A DNA stretch of 64,000 bases from Chitinophagales bacterium. GTDB lineage: Bacteria; Bacteroidota; Bacteroidia; Chitinophagales; Chitinophagaceae. The notes under the pieces were generated by a model that had not been told where the DNA came from, did not search any database, and worked only from the letters and a program-made list of their open reading frames with translations. The stretch is taken from contig JAFLBM010000001.1 of NCBI GenBank assembly GCA_017303455.1, positions 23,449 to 87,448 of the forward strand. Direction: 5' to 3'. Within the stretch, counting starts at the first letter, position 1. Every line of letters begins with the position of its first letter. A program made the translations under genes and the position numbers. This document shows positions 28,030 through 37,304 of this stretch, piece after piece.

Positions 28030-31000
28030 ATGAGAATAAAATATCTGGCGCTTATCCCGGCAATAATCCTGTCAATCCATTCAATAGGACAAAGACAGCA
28101 CCTTAGCCTTGATAAGGACTGGAAATTTCATTTCGGTCATGCCGCCAATGCAGAGAAAGATTTTAATTACAGCATTGCGACGATCTTCTCCAAATCAGGA
28201 GGCGCTGCCAAAACAGCGATTGATGCAAAGTTTGATGACAGCAAGTGGCGCAAGCTCGACCTCCCGCATGACTGGGCTGTTGAATTACCCTTTGTGAAGG
28301 TGGATAATTTTGATGTGATGGCCCATGGTTATAAACCGGTGGGTGGTTTATTCCCGGAAACCAGTATCGGCTGGTACCGGAAACATTTTACTGTTGCCAG
28401 GGCAGATTCCGGTCAGCGTTTCCAGTTACAGTTTGATGGCATATTCCGGGATGCCAATATCTGGCTCAACGGATTTTTTCTCGGCAATAATAAAAGCGGT
28501 TATGTGGGAGCAGCATATGATGTAACGGACTATATCCATTTTGATAAAGACAATGTGATCGTGGTGAGAGCCGATGCTTCGCAATATGAAGGCTGGTTTT
28601 ATGAAGGAGCGGGTATCTACCGGCATGTATGGTTGAATACATACAAGAACGTGAACATCTCTAAAGATGGAGTATTTGCTTACTCCACTGGTAAAGGAGA
28701 TGTGGCCACGGTTACCATTGAAACAAATTTACAAAACCAGGAATTGAATACGGCAGGTTGTTCGGTATATTCCTATATCACCGACAGGAACGGAAAAAAA
28801 TTGGTTCAGTCAAAAGAACAATCCCTTTCATTGCCAGTCAATGGTACTGCAACCGTAAAAGTAAGTATGGCTCTTGCCGGGGCAAAACGCTGGTCGCTGG
28901 ATGATCCTTATTTATACCGGGTGGTTTCCATCGTAAAGCAAAATGGAACCATCATTGACAGTGTCAAACAACGCTTCGGTATCCGGTCCATCGAGATAAA
29001 ACCCAACGGCGTTTTCCTGAACGGGAAATATATCAAACTGCAGGGAGTGAACAATCACCAGGACCATGCAGGGGTCGGCAGCGCCTTGCCTGATTATTTA
29101 CAATACTACCGGGTGAGTTTATTAAAAAGAATGGGAGTAAATGCTTACCGCACCAGTCATAATGCTCCCACGCCGGAACTATTAGATGCCTGTGACAGTT
29201 TGGGTATGCTGGTGATGGATGAGCAGCGGTTACTCAACAGCAGTCCTGAATACATGGACCAGTTTGAACGGCTGATCAAAAGAGACCGGAGCAGGACTTC
29301 CGTGTTTATGTGGTCCATCGGTAATGAAGAAGGCTGGATACATACCACAAGTATTGGTAAACGAATAGCACAAACATTAATAGCCAAACAAAAAGAGTTA
29401 GACCCGACAAGGACCTGTACCTATGCAGCTGATCTTGGCAATGTGTACCATGGAGTGAATGAAGTGATCCCCGTCCGTTCTTTTAATTACCGGCAGTTTG
29501 CCGTGGCGGATTATCACCGTGATCATCCAACACAACCCATCATTGGAACAGAAATGGGCAGCACAGTTACCACGAGAGGTATCTATGAAAAAGATACCAT
29601 CAGGGGTTATGTACCCGACCAGGATATTACTGCGCCTTGGTGGGCCAGTAAAGCAGAAGACTGGTGGACATTAGCTGCAACCAATGATTTCTGGCTCGGT
29701 GGTTTTGTATGGACCGGTTTTGATTACCGTGGCGAACCCACGCCGTATGAATGGCCGAATATCAATTCGCATTTTGGTATCCTGGATATGTGCGGCTTCC
29801 CTAAAAACATTTATTACTACTATAAAAGCTGGTGGACCGATGAAGATGTGTTGCATATCTCCCCGCACTGGAACCTGCCTGCCGGCAGGCAGGCTGGAGG
29901 TGGTGGGAAAAATAATCCCGTGGATGTATGGGTGAACAGCAATGCAGATAACGTGGAGCTGTTCCTGAATGGAAAAGGCCTGGGTAAAAAAGAAATGCCC
30001 CGGAACAGTCACCTGCAATGGACCGTGAATTATGAACCCGGCAAGCTGGAAGCGGTGGCTTATAAAAAAGGGAAACGATTAACCACTAAAGTGGAAACAA
30101 CGGGACAACCCGTGGAAGTGGTGGTGACGCCATATAAAACAACCATACTCGCCGACGGAAAAGATGTAACTGTTCTCAACATCACCGTGCTCGACCGGGA
30201 AGGCCGGGAAGTACCGGATGCTGATAATGTAATAAAGTTCAATCTTGCAGGTGATGGAAAAATAATTGGCGTGGGGAATGGTGATCCCGGCAGTCATGAA
30301 CCGGATAAATGTATGGAAGGTGCCTGGCAACGGAGCTTATTCAATGGAAAATGCCAGGTGATCATTCAAGGGGGAATAAAACCGGGGATGATCAAATTTG
30401 AAGCGAAGGCAACAGGACTCTGGAGCGGCGGTACGGATATTCAAACCATCTCGCCTTCAAGTGTAGCCACATTTACAACGGATAAAAAATACCAGCTGAC
30501 GGCAGCACAAGCAAAGAAAACAGAAGTGGATCAGATGCTGGGTGCTGATATTTCTTTTTTACCGGAACTGGAAGCAAGGGGAATGAAATTTTCTGATAAT
30601 GGCGTGGAGAAAGATGCCATTGCTATCTTAAAAGAACATGGATTGAATTATGTGCGGCTGCGTATCTTCAATGATCCAAAACAGGACAGCGGTTACTCAC
30701 CCGGTAAAGGTTTTTGTGATCTTGATAATACATTGAAAATGGCGAAACGGGTAAAGGCAGCAGGTATGAAGCTGTTACTCGATTTTCATTATAGTGATTA
30801 CTGGGCCGATCCCGGTCACCAGAACAAACCGGCAGCCTGGAAAAATTTATCCTTTGAAGAATTGAAGAAAGCAGTTTATGATTATACCAAAGAAGTGATG
30901 ACGGCACTGAAAGCACAGGGTACCACACCGGATATGGTGCAGGTGGGCAACGAGATCAATCATGGGATGATCTGGCCCGAAGGGAATGTGAGCAATATGG

Positions 31001-31449
31001 ACGGGCTGGCGCAACTGATCAATGCCGGAACAGCAGCAGTTAAAACAGTTGATCCGGATGTAACCATGATGCTGCATGTGGCACTGGGCGGGCAAAACGA
31101 TGAATCGGTTTTCTTTATTGATAATATGCTGGCCCGCGGCGTTCATTTTGATGTGATCGGTGAATCCTATTATCCCAAATGGCACGGCACGTTGGAAGAC
31201 CTGGAAAATAATCTCAACGATCTTTCCCGCCGCTATAATAAGGATGTGATTGTAGTGGAATATTCGCACCGCAAAGAAGAAGTGAACAAGATCGCTTTTG
31301 AAATAAAGAACGGGAGAGGAAAGGGTAGCTGCATCTGGGAACCGCTGAGTACCTGGGAGAAATTCTTTGATGAGAAAGGCCGTTCCAATGAACTGCTTAA
31401 ATTGTACGACGGGATCAGTAAAAAATACCTTGCTAACAACGCCAATTAA
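28030..31449 (+). CDS. GH2 beta-galactosidase fused to GH53 endo-galactanase
   Basis: 1139 residues with a signal peptide (ending SIGQ). Residues 25 to about 800 are a GH2 enzyme: jelly-roll domain, Ig-like domain, and a TIM barrel with the acid/base Glu near 431 (MWSIGNEEGW) and the nucleophile Glu near 508 (PIIGTEMGS), followed by two Ig-like C-terminal domains. Residues from about 830 to the end are a complete GH53 domain (GADISFLPELE ... DFHYSDYWADPGHQNKPAAW), with Glu near 975 (VQVGNEINHG) and Glu near 1077 (VIVVEYSH). One chain would thus cut galactan and trim the products to galactose. A repeat-derived peptide, LPAGRQAGGGG, interrupts a loop after the GH2 barrel. It is followed 9 bases later by galactokinase. 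Confidence 0.9.
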   Translation: MRIKYLALIPAIILSIHSIGQRQHLSLDKDWKFHFGHAANAEKDFNYSIATIFSKSGGAAKTAIDAKFDDSKWRKLDLPHDWAVELPFVKVDNFDVMAHGYKPVGGLFPETSIGWYRKHFTVARADSGQRFQLQFDGIFRDANIWLNGFFLGNNKSGYVGAAYDVTDYIHFDKDNVIVVRADASQYEGWFYEGAGIYRHVWLNTYKNVNISKDGVFAYSTGKGDVATVTIETNLQNQELNTAGCSVYSYITDRNGKKLVQSKEQSLSLPVNGTATVKVSMALAGAKRWSLDDPYLYRVVSIVKQNGTIIDSVKQRFGIRSIEIKPNGVFLNGKYIKLQGVNNHQDHAGVGSALPDYLQYYRVSLLKRMGVNAYRTSHNAPTPELLDACDSLGMLVMDEQRLLNSSPEYMDQFERLIKRDRSRTSVFMWSIGNEEGWIHTTSIGKRIAQTLIAKQKELDPTRTCTYAADLGNVYHGVNEVIPVRSFNYRQFAVADYHRDHPTQPIIGTEMGSTVTTRGIYEKDTIRGYVPDQDITAPWWASKAEDWWTLAATNDFWLGGFVWTGFDYRGEPTPYEWPNINSHFGILDMCGFPKNIYYYYKSWWTDEDVLHISPHWNLPAGRQAGGGGKNNPVDVWVNSNADNVELFLNGKGLGKKEMPRNSHLQWTVNYEPGKLEAVAYKKGKRLTTKVETTGQPVEVVVTPYKTTILADGKDVTVLNITVLDREGREVPDADNVIKFNLAGDGKIIGVGNGDPGSHEPDKCMEGAWQRSLFNGKCQVIIQGGIKPGMIKFEAKATGLWSGGTDIQTISPSSVATFTTDKKYQLTAAQAKKTEVDQMLGADISFLPELEARGMKFSDNGVEKDAIAILKEHGLNYVRLRIFNDPKQDSGYSPGKGFCDLDNTLKMAKRVKAAGMKLLLDFHYSDYWADPGHQNKPAAWKNLSFEELKKAVYDYTKEVMTALKAQGTTPDMVQVGNEINHGMIWPEGNVSNMDGLAQLINAGTAAVKTVDPDVTMMLHVALGGQNDESVFFIDNMLARGVHFDVIGESYYPKWHGTLEDLENNLNDLSRRYNKDVIVVEYSHRKEEVNKIAFEIKNGRGKGSCIWEPLSTWEKFFDEKGRSNELLKLYDGISKKYLANNAN
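29874..29893 (+). repeat. 20-bp perfect palindrome inside the GH2-GH53 gene
   Basis: Two 10-base arms, CCTGCCTGCC and GGCAGGCAGG, meet without a spacer and encode LPAGRQAG in frame. An imperfect copy (2 changes) lies between genes at 49784-49803. I recall such palindromes as common in Bacteroidota genomes; this was not checked. Confidence 0.8.
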
Positions 31450-31458
31450 TAACTACCC

Positions 31459-32613
31459 ATGAGCGGAAAGTATACCATACCCGGACCCCTGCAGCCTTTT
31501 ATTACCGATAAAGCAATCATTGTCCGGTCGCCGGGAAGGATCAACCTGATCGGCGAGCATACGGATTATAACGAAGGCTTTGTATTACCGGCTGCCATTG
31601 ATAAAGCTGTGTACGTGGTGATTGAAAAGAACGAAGGCGACAGAATCGTTCTGCATTCTACTGACTTTAATGAAACGGTGGAATATACACTGGCTGCTAT
31701 CAAACCTGTTGTTGGACACTGGTCCACGTATATACTCGGTATAGCTGACCAGTTGCAACAACGATCTTATTCTATCGGCGGATTTAAACTGGCGGTCTAT
31801 GGTGATGTGCCCCTCGGTGCCGGTCTTTCATCCTCTGCTGCTATTGAATGTGCCACCGCTTTTGCCCTGAATGAATTATTTGGATTGGGTATTACCCGGA
31901 AAGAACTATCACTCATCGCCCAAAAAGCAGAACATGAATTTGCCGGGGTCAAATGCGGTATCATGGACCAGTTTGCCAGCCTCTTTGGTAAAAAGAATAA
32001 TGTGATCCGCCTGGATTGCCGTTCGCTGGACTATGAATATTTCCCGCTCGAACTCGGTCAATATAAATTAGTGTTGCTGGATTCACAGGTAAAACATTCA
32101 CTGGCTTCTACGGAATACAATGTGCGCCGCAGCCAGTGTGAGGCCGGTGTGGCGGCTATACAACAACAATATCCAGCTGTAAAAAGCCTGCGGGATGTGA
32201 GTAGGGAAATGATCAATGCCTGTATTGGCCCGGCGGATATTGTGTACCGCCGCTGCAAATACGTGGTGGAAGAAAATATACGTTTGCAGGAAGGCTGCAT
32301 AGACCTGCTGAACGGAAACGTGGAAGCATTTGGTAAAAAAATGTTTGCCACTCATGAAGGACTGAGTAAGGACTATGAAGTAAGCTGTAAAGAGCTGGAT
32401 TACTTAGTGGAGCAGGCGCAACATAATTCCTCTGTGATTGGTGCCCGGATGATGGGCGGGGGATTTGGAGGCTGTACGATCAATATTGTACAAAAAGAAG
32501 CAGCAGATGCGTTGATCGAAAAGGTTACTGTACAATATCAAAATGTTTTTCAAAAGGATTTAAAATCATATACCATTCAGATCGAGGAAGGGACTTCGGT
32601 GATTATGAAATAG
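31459..32613 (+). CDS. galK: galactokinase
   Basis: 384 residues, full length for GHMP-family galactokinases. The galactokinase signature GRINLIGEHTDYNEGFVLP is intact, with the ATP-binding motif PLGAGLSSSAAIECA, the conserved CGIMDQFAS and the C-terminal GARMMGGGFGGCTINIV. It phosphorylates galactose to galactose-1-phosphate as the first step of the Leloir pathway in the cytoplasm. It is the last gene of the galactan locus, 9 bases behind the fused galactosidase, so it uses the galactose that locus releases. galT and galE are not in the window and must be elsewhere. Confidence 0.95.
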   Translation: MSGKYTIPGPLQPFITDKAIIVRSPGRINLIGEHTDYNEGFVLPAAIDKAVYVVIEKNEGDRIVLHSTDFNETVEYTLAAIKPVVGHWSTYILGIADQLQQRSYSIGGFKLAVYGDVPLGAGLSSSAAIECATAFALNELFGLGITRKELSLIAQKAEHEFAGVKCGIMDQFASLFGKKNNVIRLDCRSLDYEYFPLELGQYKLVLLDSQVKHSLASTEYNVRRSQCEAGVAAIQQQYPAVKSLRDVSREMINACIGPADIVYRRCKYVVEENIRLQEGCIDLLNGNVEAFGKKMFATHEGLSKDYEVSCKELDYLVEQAQHNSSVIGARMMGGGFGGCTINIVQKEAADALIEKVTVQYQNVFQKDLKSYTIQIEEGTSVIMK

Positions 32614-32794
32614 TGGTATTTGATTTCTTTACAGGCGATTGTTGGAAGGGTTTGTGTTGAGGCTTTGTGGTACTAGCCGTCCAACCGGCAGAATGCTGTA
32701 GATTTGACAAAGCCAATTAATAACGCAGAGTCCACGGCCAGCAGACAAGGCGAGGTGTGATACTCGGCAGCGAAAAGACTTTAATTGCATACAA

Positions 32795-33652
32795 ATGCAC
32801 AGATTCTTTTTTCTTTTTTTTCACATTTTGCATATCTCTGTTTCTGCTCAGAATGGATATATGATGTTGTCTGAGCATAATTTTAAATTGAGCCCATCAA
32901 AAAGTATTTCACCTGCAAAAATTGTGGAAATTGCTGAGTTCCTTAGTCAGCTTAATAAAAGTGACCAACTGGTTAGACAACCAGGTCGCCAATGGGATAT
33001 TAAAAAAGCAAGACAAGCTGATAGTATTAATTTTATTTACTACAAAAAGTATTTCAATGGGTATTATCCTTCACTTAATAGTAATAGTGTAAGTGGTAAG
33101 ATAGAAAACAGAGATAAGCTATTAATGGATAATTGGATACTTCAGCTTCATTTTTCTGACAGATTTGCAATTCCAGTAATAGAACTTATTTCTAACTCGG
33201 TTGAGAATGGCACATGTAACGAGTTAGATTTAATGAATTACGTAGTCCATTACATGTGGAGAAACACTGAGTTCCCTAATAAAAAATTCTATGAAAAGGA
33301 TGTTCATGCATTATTACTTCCAGACCTGACTAAAGCAAAATTTGCAAAACATATTGAGTATGCTGCAAATCAGTACCTCAAGTATTGTATGGAAAAAGCA
33401 CCAGGTTTTAAGTATGAAATTCTTCATGGATTTCACATTAAAAACCAGGCAATTAATTGGTCGGGGATAAATTCGGTCTTGTCTGTAATACCTTTTTTTA
33501 ATAACTCTTTTTGGGATGTAATTCGAAGATTTCAGGAATTTATCTCCTTTCAAGTAAAAGATTCAAATGCTCTTGGAGTAAAAGACGGAACATATACCCT
33601 TTTGATTTGCGATCATCCCTATATTAATTCTAACCCACCATTTGTTTTTTAA
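32795..33652 (+). CDS. AT-rich secreted orphan protein
   Basis: 285 residues. The N-terminus (HRFFFLFFHILHISVSAQ) is a plausible signal peptide ending in SAQ. The body has no motif I recognise. The base composition is visibly richer in A and T than the flanking operons, and the gene has no operon partner, which suggests recent acquisition. The 181 bases before it hold no clear signal. A DUF-type protein with a role at the envelope is all that can be said. Confidence 0.55.
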   Translation: MHRFFFLFFHILHISVSAQNGYMMLSEHNFKLSPSKSISPAKIVEIAEFLSQLNKSDQLVRQPGRQWDIKKARQADSINFIYYKKYFNGYYPSLNSNSVSGKIENRDKLLMDNWILQLHFSDRFAIPVIELISNSVENGTCNELDLMNYVVHYMWRNTEFPNKKFYEKDVHALLLPDLTKAKFAKHIEYAANQYLKYCMEKAPGFKYEILHGFHIKNQAINWSGINSVLSVIPFFNNSFWDVIRRFQEFISFQVKDSNALGVKDGTYTLLICDHPYINSNPPFVF

Positions 33653-33740
33653 TTATGATTTTGATTTTTTCCGACTTCTTTCGTATCCTAAAAAAAGAAA
33701 GTTCCGATTGTTATATCTCTAAACGAAATTAGAATTCATC

Positions 33741-34343
33741 TCACTTCACCTCCCGCTGATGCTCAATAATAAACGCTATCAGTTCTTCCAGTGTCACATC
33801 AATTTTGGCAACCGCATCGGTGATATCTTCACGGCTTACCTGGGCGGCGAAGGAAGGAGTTTTTAAACGCTTCAATACACTTTTTACTTCCAGTCCTTCG
33901 TAAAGTGTCGGTCGGATCAACGCAGCAGCATGGGTGAAACCGGAGAGTTCATCGATCGCATAGATCATCTTGTCCATCTTGCTGACCGGTTCCACACCAA
34001 ATACTTTCGGCCCGTGGGAGGCAATGCAGCGGATAATATCCGGGTCGATATTCCTTCTTTCCAATTCTTCAATGATAATGCGGCAATGGTCATCGGGATA
34101 TTTTTCCCAGTCAGCATCGTGCAGCAAACCGGCCAGTTCCCATTTCTGGGCAGTTGTTTCATCGGCAGCTTCCTTTTCGATGGCCCAGGCTTTCATATTG
34201 GCGGCCACCTGTTTCATGTGCAGGCGGAGTTTTTCATTGGGCACCCATTCATTCAATAAAGCATGGGCTTCTTCCGGGGGCATAAGGTTGCCGGCATTTT
34301 TCGGATCACCAAAATGGGTCCTGTTTAGCAAATGTGTTGGCAT
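33741..34343 (-). CDS. HD-domain phosphohydrolase-like protein
   Basis: 200 residues from the ATG at 34343 (MPTHLLNRTHF); the open frame runs further upstream but that part is low quality and overlaps the divergent neighbour. The HD motif is visible (WELAGLLHDADWEKYPDDH), with further His and Asp residues (CIASHG, AIDELSGF) typical of small cytoplasmic HD hydrolases. Proteins of this kind are metal-dependent phosphohydrolases acting on nucleotides or other phosphoesters; the substrate is unknown. It is a single gene between two unrelated ones. Confidence 0.75.
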   Translation of the reverse strand: MPTHLLNRTHFGDPKNAGNLMPPEEAHALLNEWVPNEKLRLHMKQVAANMKAWAIEKEAADETTAQKWELAGLLHDADWEKYPDDHCRIIIEELERRNIDPDIIRCIASHGPKVFGVEPVSKMDKMIYAIDELSGFTHAAALIRPTLYEGLEVKSVLKRLKTPSFAAQVSREDITDAVAKIDVTLEELIAFIIEHQREVK

Positions 34344-34526
34344 ATCAATGGATTGAAGAATAAATATAGTGTGAAAAGGCACATGAAGAAGGGTGACAAA
34401 GAAGGCACTGTGTTTCTGTGCTTCAGTGGCGATATTATTCTTTGCCACAGAGACACTGAAACACAAAATTTTTCCGGCCTGACAGAGGCTTCTCCGGCTA
34501 ATTTTAACCGTTATGCCGCTTAGACC

Positions 34527-34534
34527 TACATTTG
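34527..34534 (+). promoter_or_regulatory. -7 box TACATTTG just before a start codon
   Basis: Matches TAnnTTTG. The start ATG at 34542 follows 7 bases later, so the transcript would be leaderless or nearly so. No -33 TTG is seen at the usual distance. Confidence 0.55.
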
Positions 34535-34541
34535 TACCGGA

Positions 34542-35264
34542 ATGGAAAAAGATCTGCAACAATACAAGGGAACGATATCATTCGTGAATTTTGAAAAGCA
34601 TTTTGCCACGATCGACTATACGCATAATAACAAAGCCAAATCGGTCAACTTTAAAACGGATGCTTCCGGCAATGACAAGAAGCCGCATCATTACCGGATC
34701 GGGGATGTGATCAACTTCCAGTTAAAACTGTCAGACCGCGGCGATAAGATGACAGCGTATAATATTAAGTACCTCCACAATACCGCTATTGACCTGCTGA
34801 TCCAGAAAGCAGCGATCGAAAACCGGTTCTCCGGCTATCTGAAAAAAGTGGAGGAGAATTATTTTGTGAAAGAGTGGGACAGTTATATTTTCTTTCCGCT
34901 TATCGTTTCTCCCTGGGAAGTGCCACCTGCTGAAACTGCAGCCAACGAAGCGATCACATTCCGGTTGCTGAACCTGGAAAAGCCCAATGCTATTACGGCA
35001 GAACTTTTCTCCCATAACTATATACCTCAATACCGGAAAGCGGTGCAGCATTTCAATAACAAGATCGATATTGATGCGGTGGTTACTAAAATCACCCCGC
35101 ATGCAGTTTTCCTCAACCTCTTTGATGATAAGGTGCAGGCAAGACTGGCTTTACCGGTAGAAGGCAGGGAAGAAATCAAAGAAGGCGATATTATACCTGT
35201 ACTGATTAAGCATCTTACACATACCCGCATCGTGGTGGAACCGGTAAAACCTGCTACAGAATAG
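34542..35264 (+). CDS. hypothetical protein with cold-shock-like and S1-like ends
   Basis: 240 residues, soluble and without a signal. The first 80 residues (QYKGTISFVNFEKHFATIDY ... YRIGDVINFQLKLSDRGDKMTAYNI) have the strand pattern of an OB-fold cold-shock-like domain. The last 65 residues (DAVVTKITPHAVFLNLFDDKVQARLALP ... IKEGDIIPVLI) resemble an S1-type OB fold. Binding of RNA or single-stranded nucleic acid is an inference from these patterns. No family name is assigned. The gene stands alone, with its own promoter box. Confidence 0.65.
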   Translation: MEKDLQQYKGTISFVNFEKHFATIDYTHNNKAKSVNFKTDASGNDKKPHHYRIGDVINFQLKLSDRGDKMTAYNIKYLHNTAIDLLIQKAAIENRFSGYLKKVEENYFVKEWDSYIFFPLIVSPWEVPPAETAANEAITFRLLNLEKPNAITAELFSHNYIPQYRKAVQHFNNKIDIDAVVTKITPHAVFLNLFDDKVQARLALPVEGREEIKEGDIIPVLIKHLTHTRIVVEPVKPATE

Positions 35265-35384
35265 AAGATTCATCAGTGCTGCCTGTTCGTTGACCGGTCG
35301 TTTCACCCGGTTTACCTAAGTTCCTGTTCAATGCAGCATTGTCCTGGCCGGCTTTATTAATTTGCAGTAGAAAATGAACCAGCG

Positions 35385-35417
35385 ATGTCACTGAAAATAA
35401 CCGGTAAGCTTCCTTAA
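35385..35417 (+). pseudogene. original 5' end of the metallo-hydrolase gene, cut by a stop
   Basis: ATG at 35385 opens MSLKITGKLP and then meets TAA at 35415-35417. The same frame continues open (GQHLERLKQSPHFK...) into the gene at 35493. A CAA-to-TAA change (Gln to stop) would explain it. A promoter-like TTG (35339-35341) and TTAATTTG (35357-35364) lie just upstream of this ATG, supporting it as the old start. Confidence 0.6.
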
Positions 35418-35492
35418 GGCCAACACCTGGAGCGACTGAAACAATCTCCCCACTTTAAAACAAAAGGGTTTGAAAATTTATCTGTCACGACG

Positions 35493-36416
35493 ATGATAGC
35501 AGAAGATGCTTCCTACTGGAAGATGACCAAAGATTTTTTTAAGAAGAACAAAGATGCTGCACCAGCAAAAGTGTTGCCTTCAGTAAAAACTGATCTGAAT
35601 ACTCTTTATCCGGAAGAACCGGTCATTATATGGTTTGGACATTCTTCTTATTTTATTCGTATTGCCGGGAAGAATTTTTTGATTGATCCTGTCTTCAGTG
35701 GTAATGCAGCACCGCTTTCCTTTATGGTGAAAGCCTTTCCGGGAAGCGATGTATATAAAGCAGAAGATATGCTGGTGATCGATTACCTGATCCTAACCCA
35801 CGATCATTATGATCACCTCGATTATAAAACCATTCTTCAATTAAAAAAGAAAGTAAAAGCGATTTATTGTTCACTGGGTATCAGTTCTCATTTAAAACAC
35901 TGGGGAATTGATGCGGGTATCATCACCGAAATGGATTGGTGGGAAGAACAACAACTGGATGAAGTAATAACATTGGTTGCCACACCGGCCCGTCACTTTT
36001 CCGGCCGTGGAATCAAAAGGGCTCAGACTCTCTGGTGTTCTTTTGTGTTGCAAACAGCAACACATCGTCTGTTCCTCGGCGGTGATTCGGGTTATGACAA
36101 TCATTTCAAAATGATCGGGGAGAAATACGGGCCTTTTGATATAGCCCTGCTGGAAGCCGGACAGTACAATACCATGTGGCCGCTGATCCATATGATGCCG
36201 GAAGAAACGGTACAGGCAGCAGCCGACCTGCAGGCGAAATTATTATTACCAGTTCACTGGGGAAAATTTACACTCGCCATGCATGCCTGGAATGAACCCG
36301 TGAAAAGAATACTGGCCAGGGCAAAAGAACTGAATATTCCTGTCCGCACACCGATGATCGGTGAGCCAACTGTACTGGGTACAAATTATGCCATAAACAA
36401 TTGGTGGGAGAGCTGA
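35493..36416 (+). CDS. metallo-beta-lactamase-fold hydrolase, UlaG/NAPE-PLD-like
   Basis: 307 residues from the first ATG after the in-frame stop. Metal-binding motifs are intact: the HSS-type strand (IIWFGHSSYFIRI, then FLIDPVFSG), LTHDHYDHLDY (HxHxDH), PARHFSGRG, LFLGGDSGYD, LLPVHWGKF. These are typical of the UlaG/NAPE-PLD-like branch, cytoplasmic Zn-dependent hydrolases of phosphodiesters or lactones. The catalytic core is complete, but about 36 N-terminal residues that appear to belong to the protein lie before this ATG and are separated from the original start by the TAA at 35415. The gene may be translated from the ATG at 35493, or be a new pseudogene, or the stop may be a base-calling error. 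Confidence 0.75.
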   Translation: MIAEDASYWKMTKDFFKKNKDAAPAKVLPSVKTDLNTLYPEEPVIIWFGHSSYFIRIAGKNFLIDPVFSGNAAPLSFMVKAFPGSDVYKAEDMLVIDYLILTHDHYDHLDYKTILQLKKKVKAIYCSLGISSHLKHWGIDAGIITEMDWWEEQQLDEVITLVATPARHFSGRGIKRAQTLWCSFVLQTATHRLFLGGDSGYDNHFKMIGEKYGPFDIALLEAGQYNTMWPLIHMMPEETVQAAADLQAKLLLPVHWGKFTLAMHAWNEPVKRILARAKELNIPVRTPMIGEPTVLGTNYAINNWWES

Positions 36417-36435
36417 TCCGTTGACGCTTATTAGC

Positions 36436-36443
36436 TATTTTTG
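36436..36443 (+). promoter_or_regulatory. -7 box TATTTTTG just before a start codon
   Basis: Matches TAnnTTTG. The ATG at 36450 begins 6 bases later, so the expected transcription start falls on or next to the start codon. Confidence 0.6.
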
Positions 36444-36449
36444 AATTGT

Positions 36450-37283
36450 ATGGGGTTATACTTTTCATCGCTGAACTCGGGGAGCAATGGCAATTGTTAT
36501 TATGTAGGTAATAGCGAGGAAGCTGTGCTGGTGGACGCCGGTATTTCCTGCCGGGAAACCGAGAAGCGGATGAAACGATCAGGGTTGGAAATGGAGAGAG
36601 TAAAAGCCATTTTTGTTTCGCATGAACATTCCGATCATATCACCGGTATCCCGGCTCTCTCCAAAAAATACCAGTTGCCGGTATATATTACCAGCAACAC
36701 CCTGAAAGGAAGTAAGATCCTCATCGAAGAACATTTGATCCGTTCTTTTGAAGCGGATAAACCAGTTACCATTGGCAAACTGGCTATCACTCCATTTGTA
36801 AAATCGCATGATGCTGCCGATCCGCATAGTTTTTTGATCTCCGGTAATGGCGTCAATGTGGGAGTATTTACTGATATCGGCTATTCCTGCAAACGGCTGA
36901 CCCGTTATTTCAAACAATGTCATGCTGCTTTTCTTGAATCCAATTATTGCGAGGATATGCTCATGAATGGCAGTTATCCTTATTACCTGAAGCAGCGCAT
37001 CAGTGGTGACGATGGGCACTTGTCCAACAAACAGGCCCTTGAACTTTTCACCAAACACCGGAGTTCATTGCTGGAACACCTTATATTATCCCATCTTTCA
37101 AAGAATAATAATTCACCCGAACTGGTGGAACGGCTGTTCAGCCAGCAGGCCGGGTCCACAAAGATCACGGTGGCTTCCCGGTACCAGGAAACGGAAGTGT
37201 TCTCTATCTATAAAGGAAACCAGCCCGCCCGGATCGTATCCAAAAAACGGGTACCGGACCAGAACCAGCTTTCGCTTTTTTGA
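36450..37283 (+). CDS. MBL-fold hydrolase, YycJ/WalJ-like
   Basis: 277 residues from the ATG at 36450; a TTG three codons earlier lies inside the promoter box and is unlikely. The motif set GSNGNCYYV ... VLVDAGISCRE ... FVSHEHSDHITGI (HxHxDH) ... KSHDAADPHSF ... LSHLSKNNNSPELV matches the YycJ branch of metallo-beta-lactamase-fold proteins, proposed nucleases or hydrolases linked to cell-wall and DNA processes. The protein is cytoplasmic and the start of its own transcript. It is followed, on the opposite strand, by the higBA pair. Confidence 0.85.
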   Translation: MGLYFSSLNSGSNGNCYYVGNSEEAVLVDAGISCRETEKRMKRSGLEMERVKAIFVSHEHSDHITGIPALSKKYQLPVYITSNTLKGSKILIEEHLIRSFEADKPVTIGKLAITPFVKSHDAADPHSFLISGNGVNVGVFTDIGYSCKRLTRYFKQCHAAFLESNYCEDMLMNGSYPYYLKQRISGDDGHLSNKQALELFTKHRSSLLEHLILSHLSKNNNSPELVERLFSQQAGSTKITVASRYQETEVFSIYKGNQPARIVSKKRVPDQNQLSLF

Positions 37284-37304
37284 TTCAGTAATGTTTTAGA
37301 GTGG

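Noticed and set aside
32614..32794. Integron attC-like or IS end before the AT-rich orphan
   Set aside because: No matching inverted ends or target duplication could be recognised.
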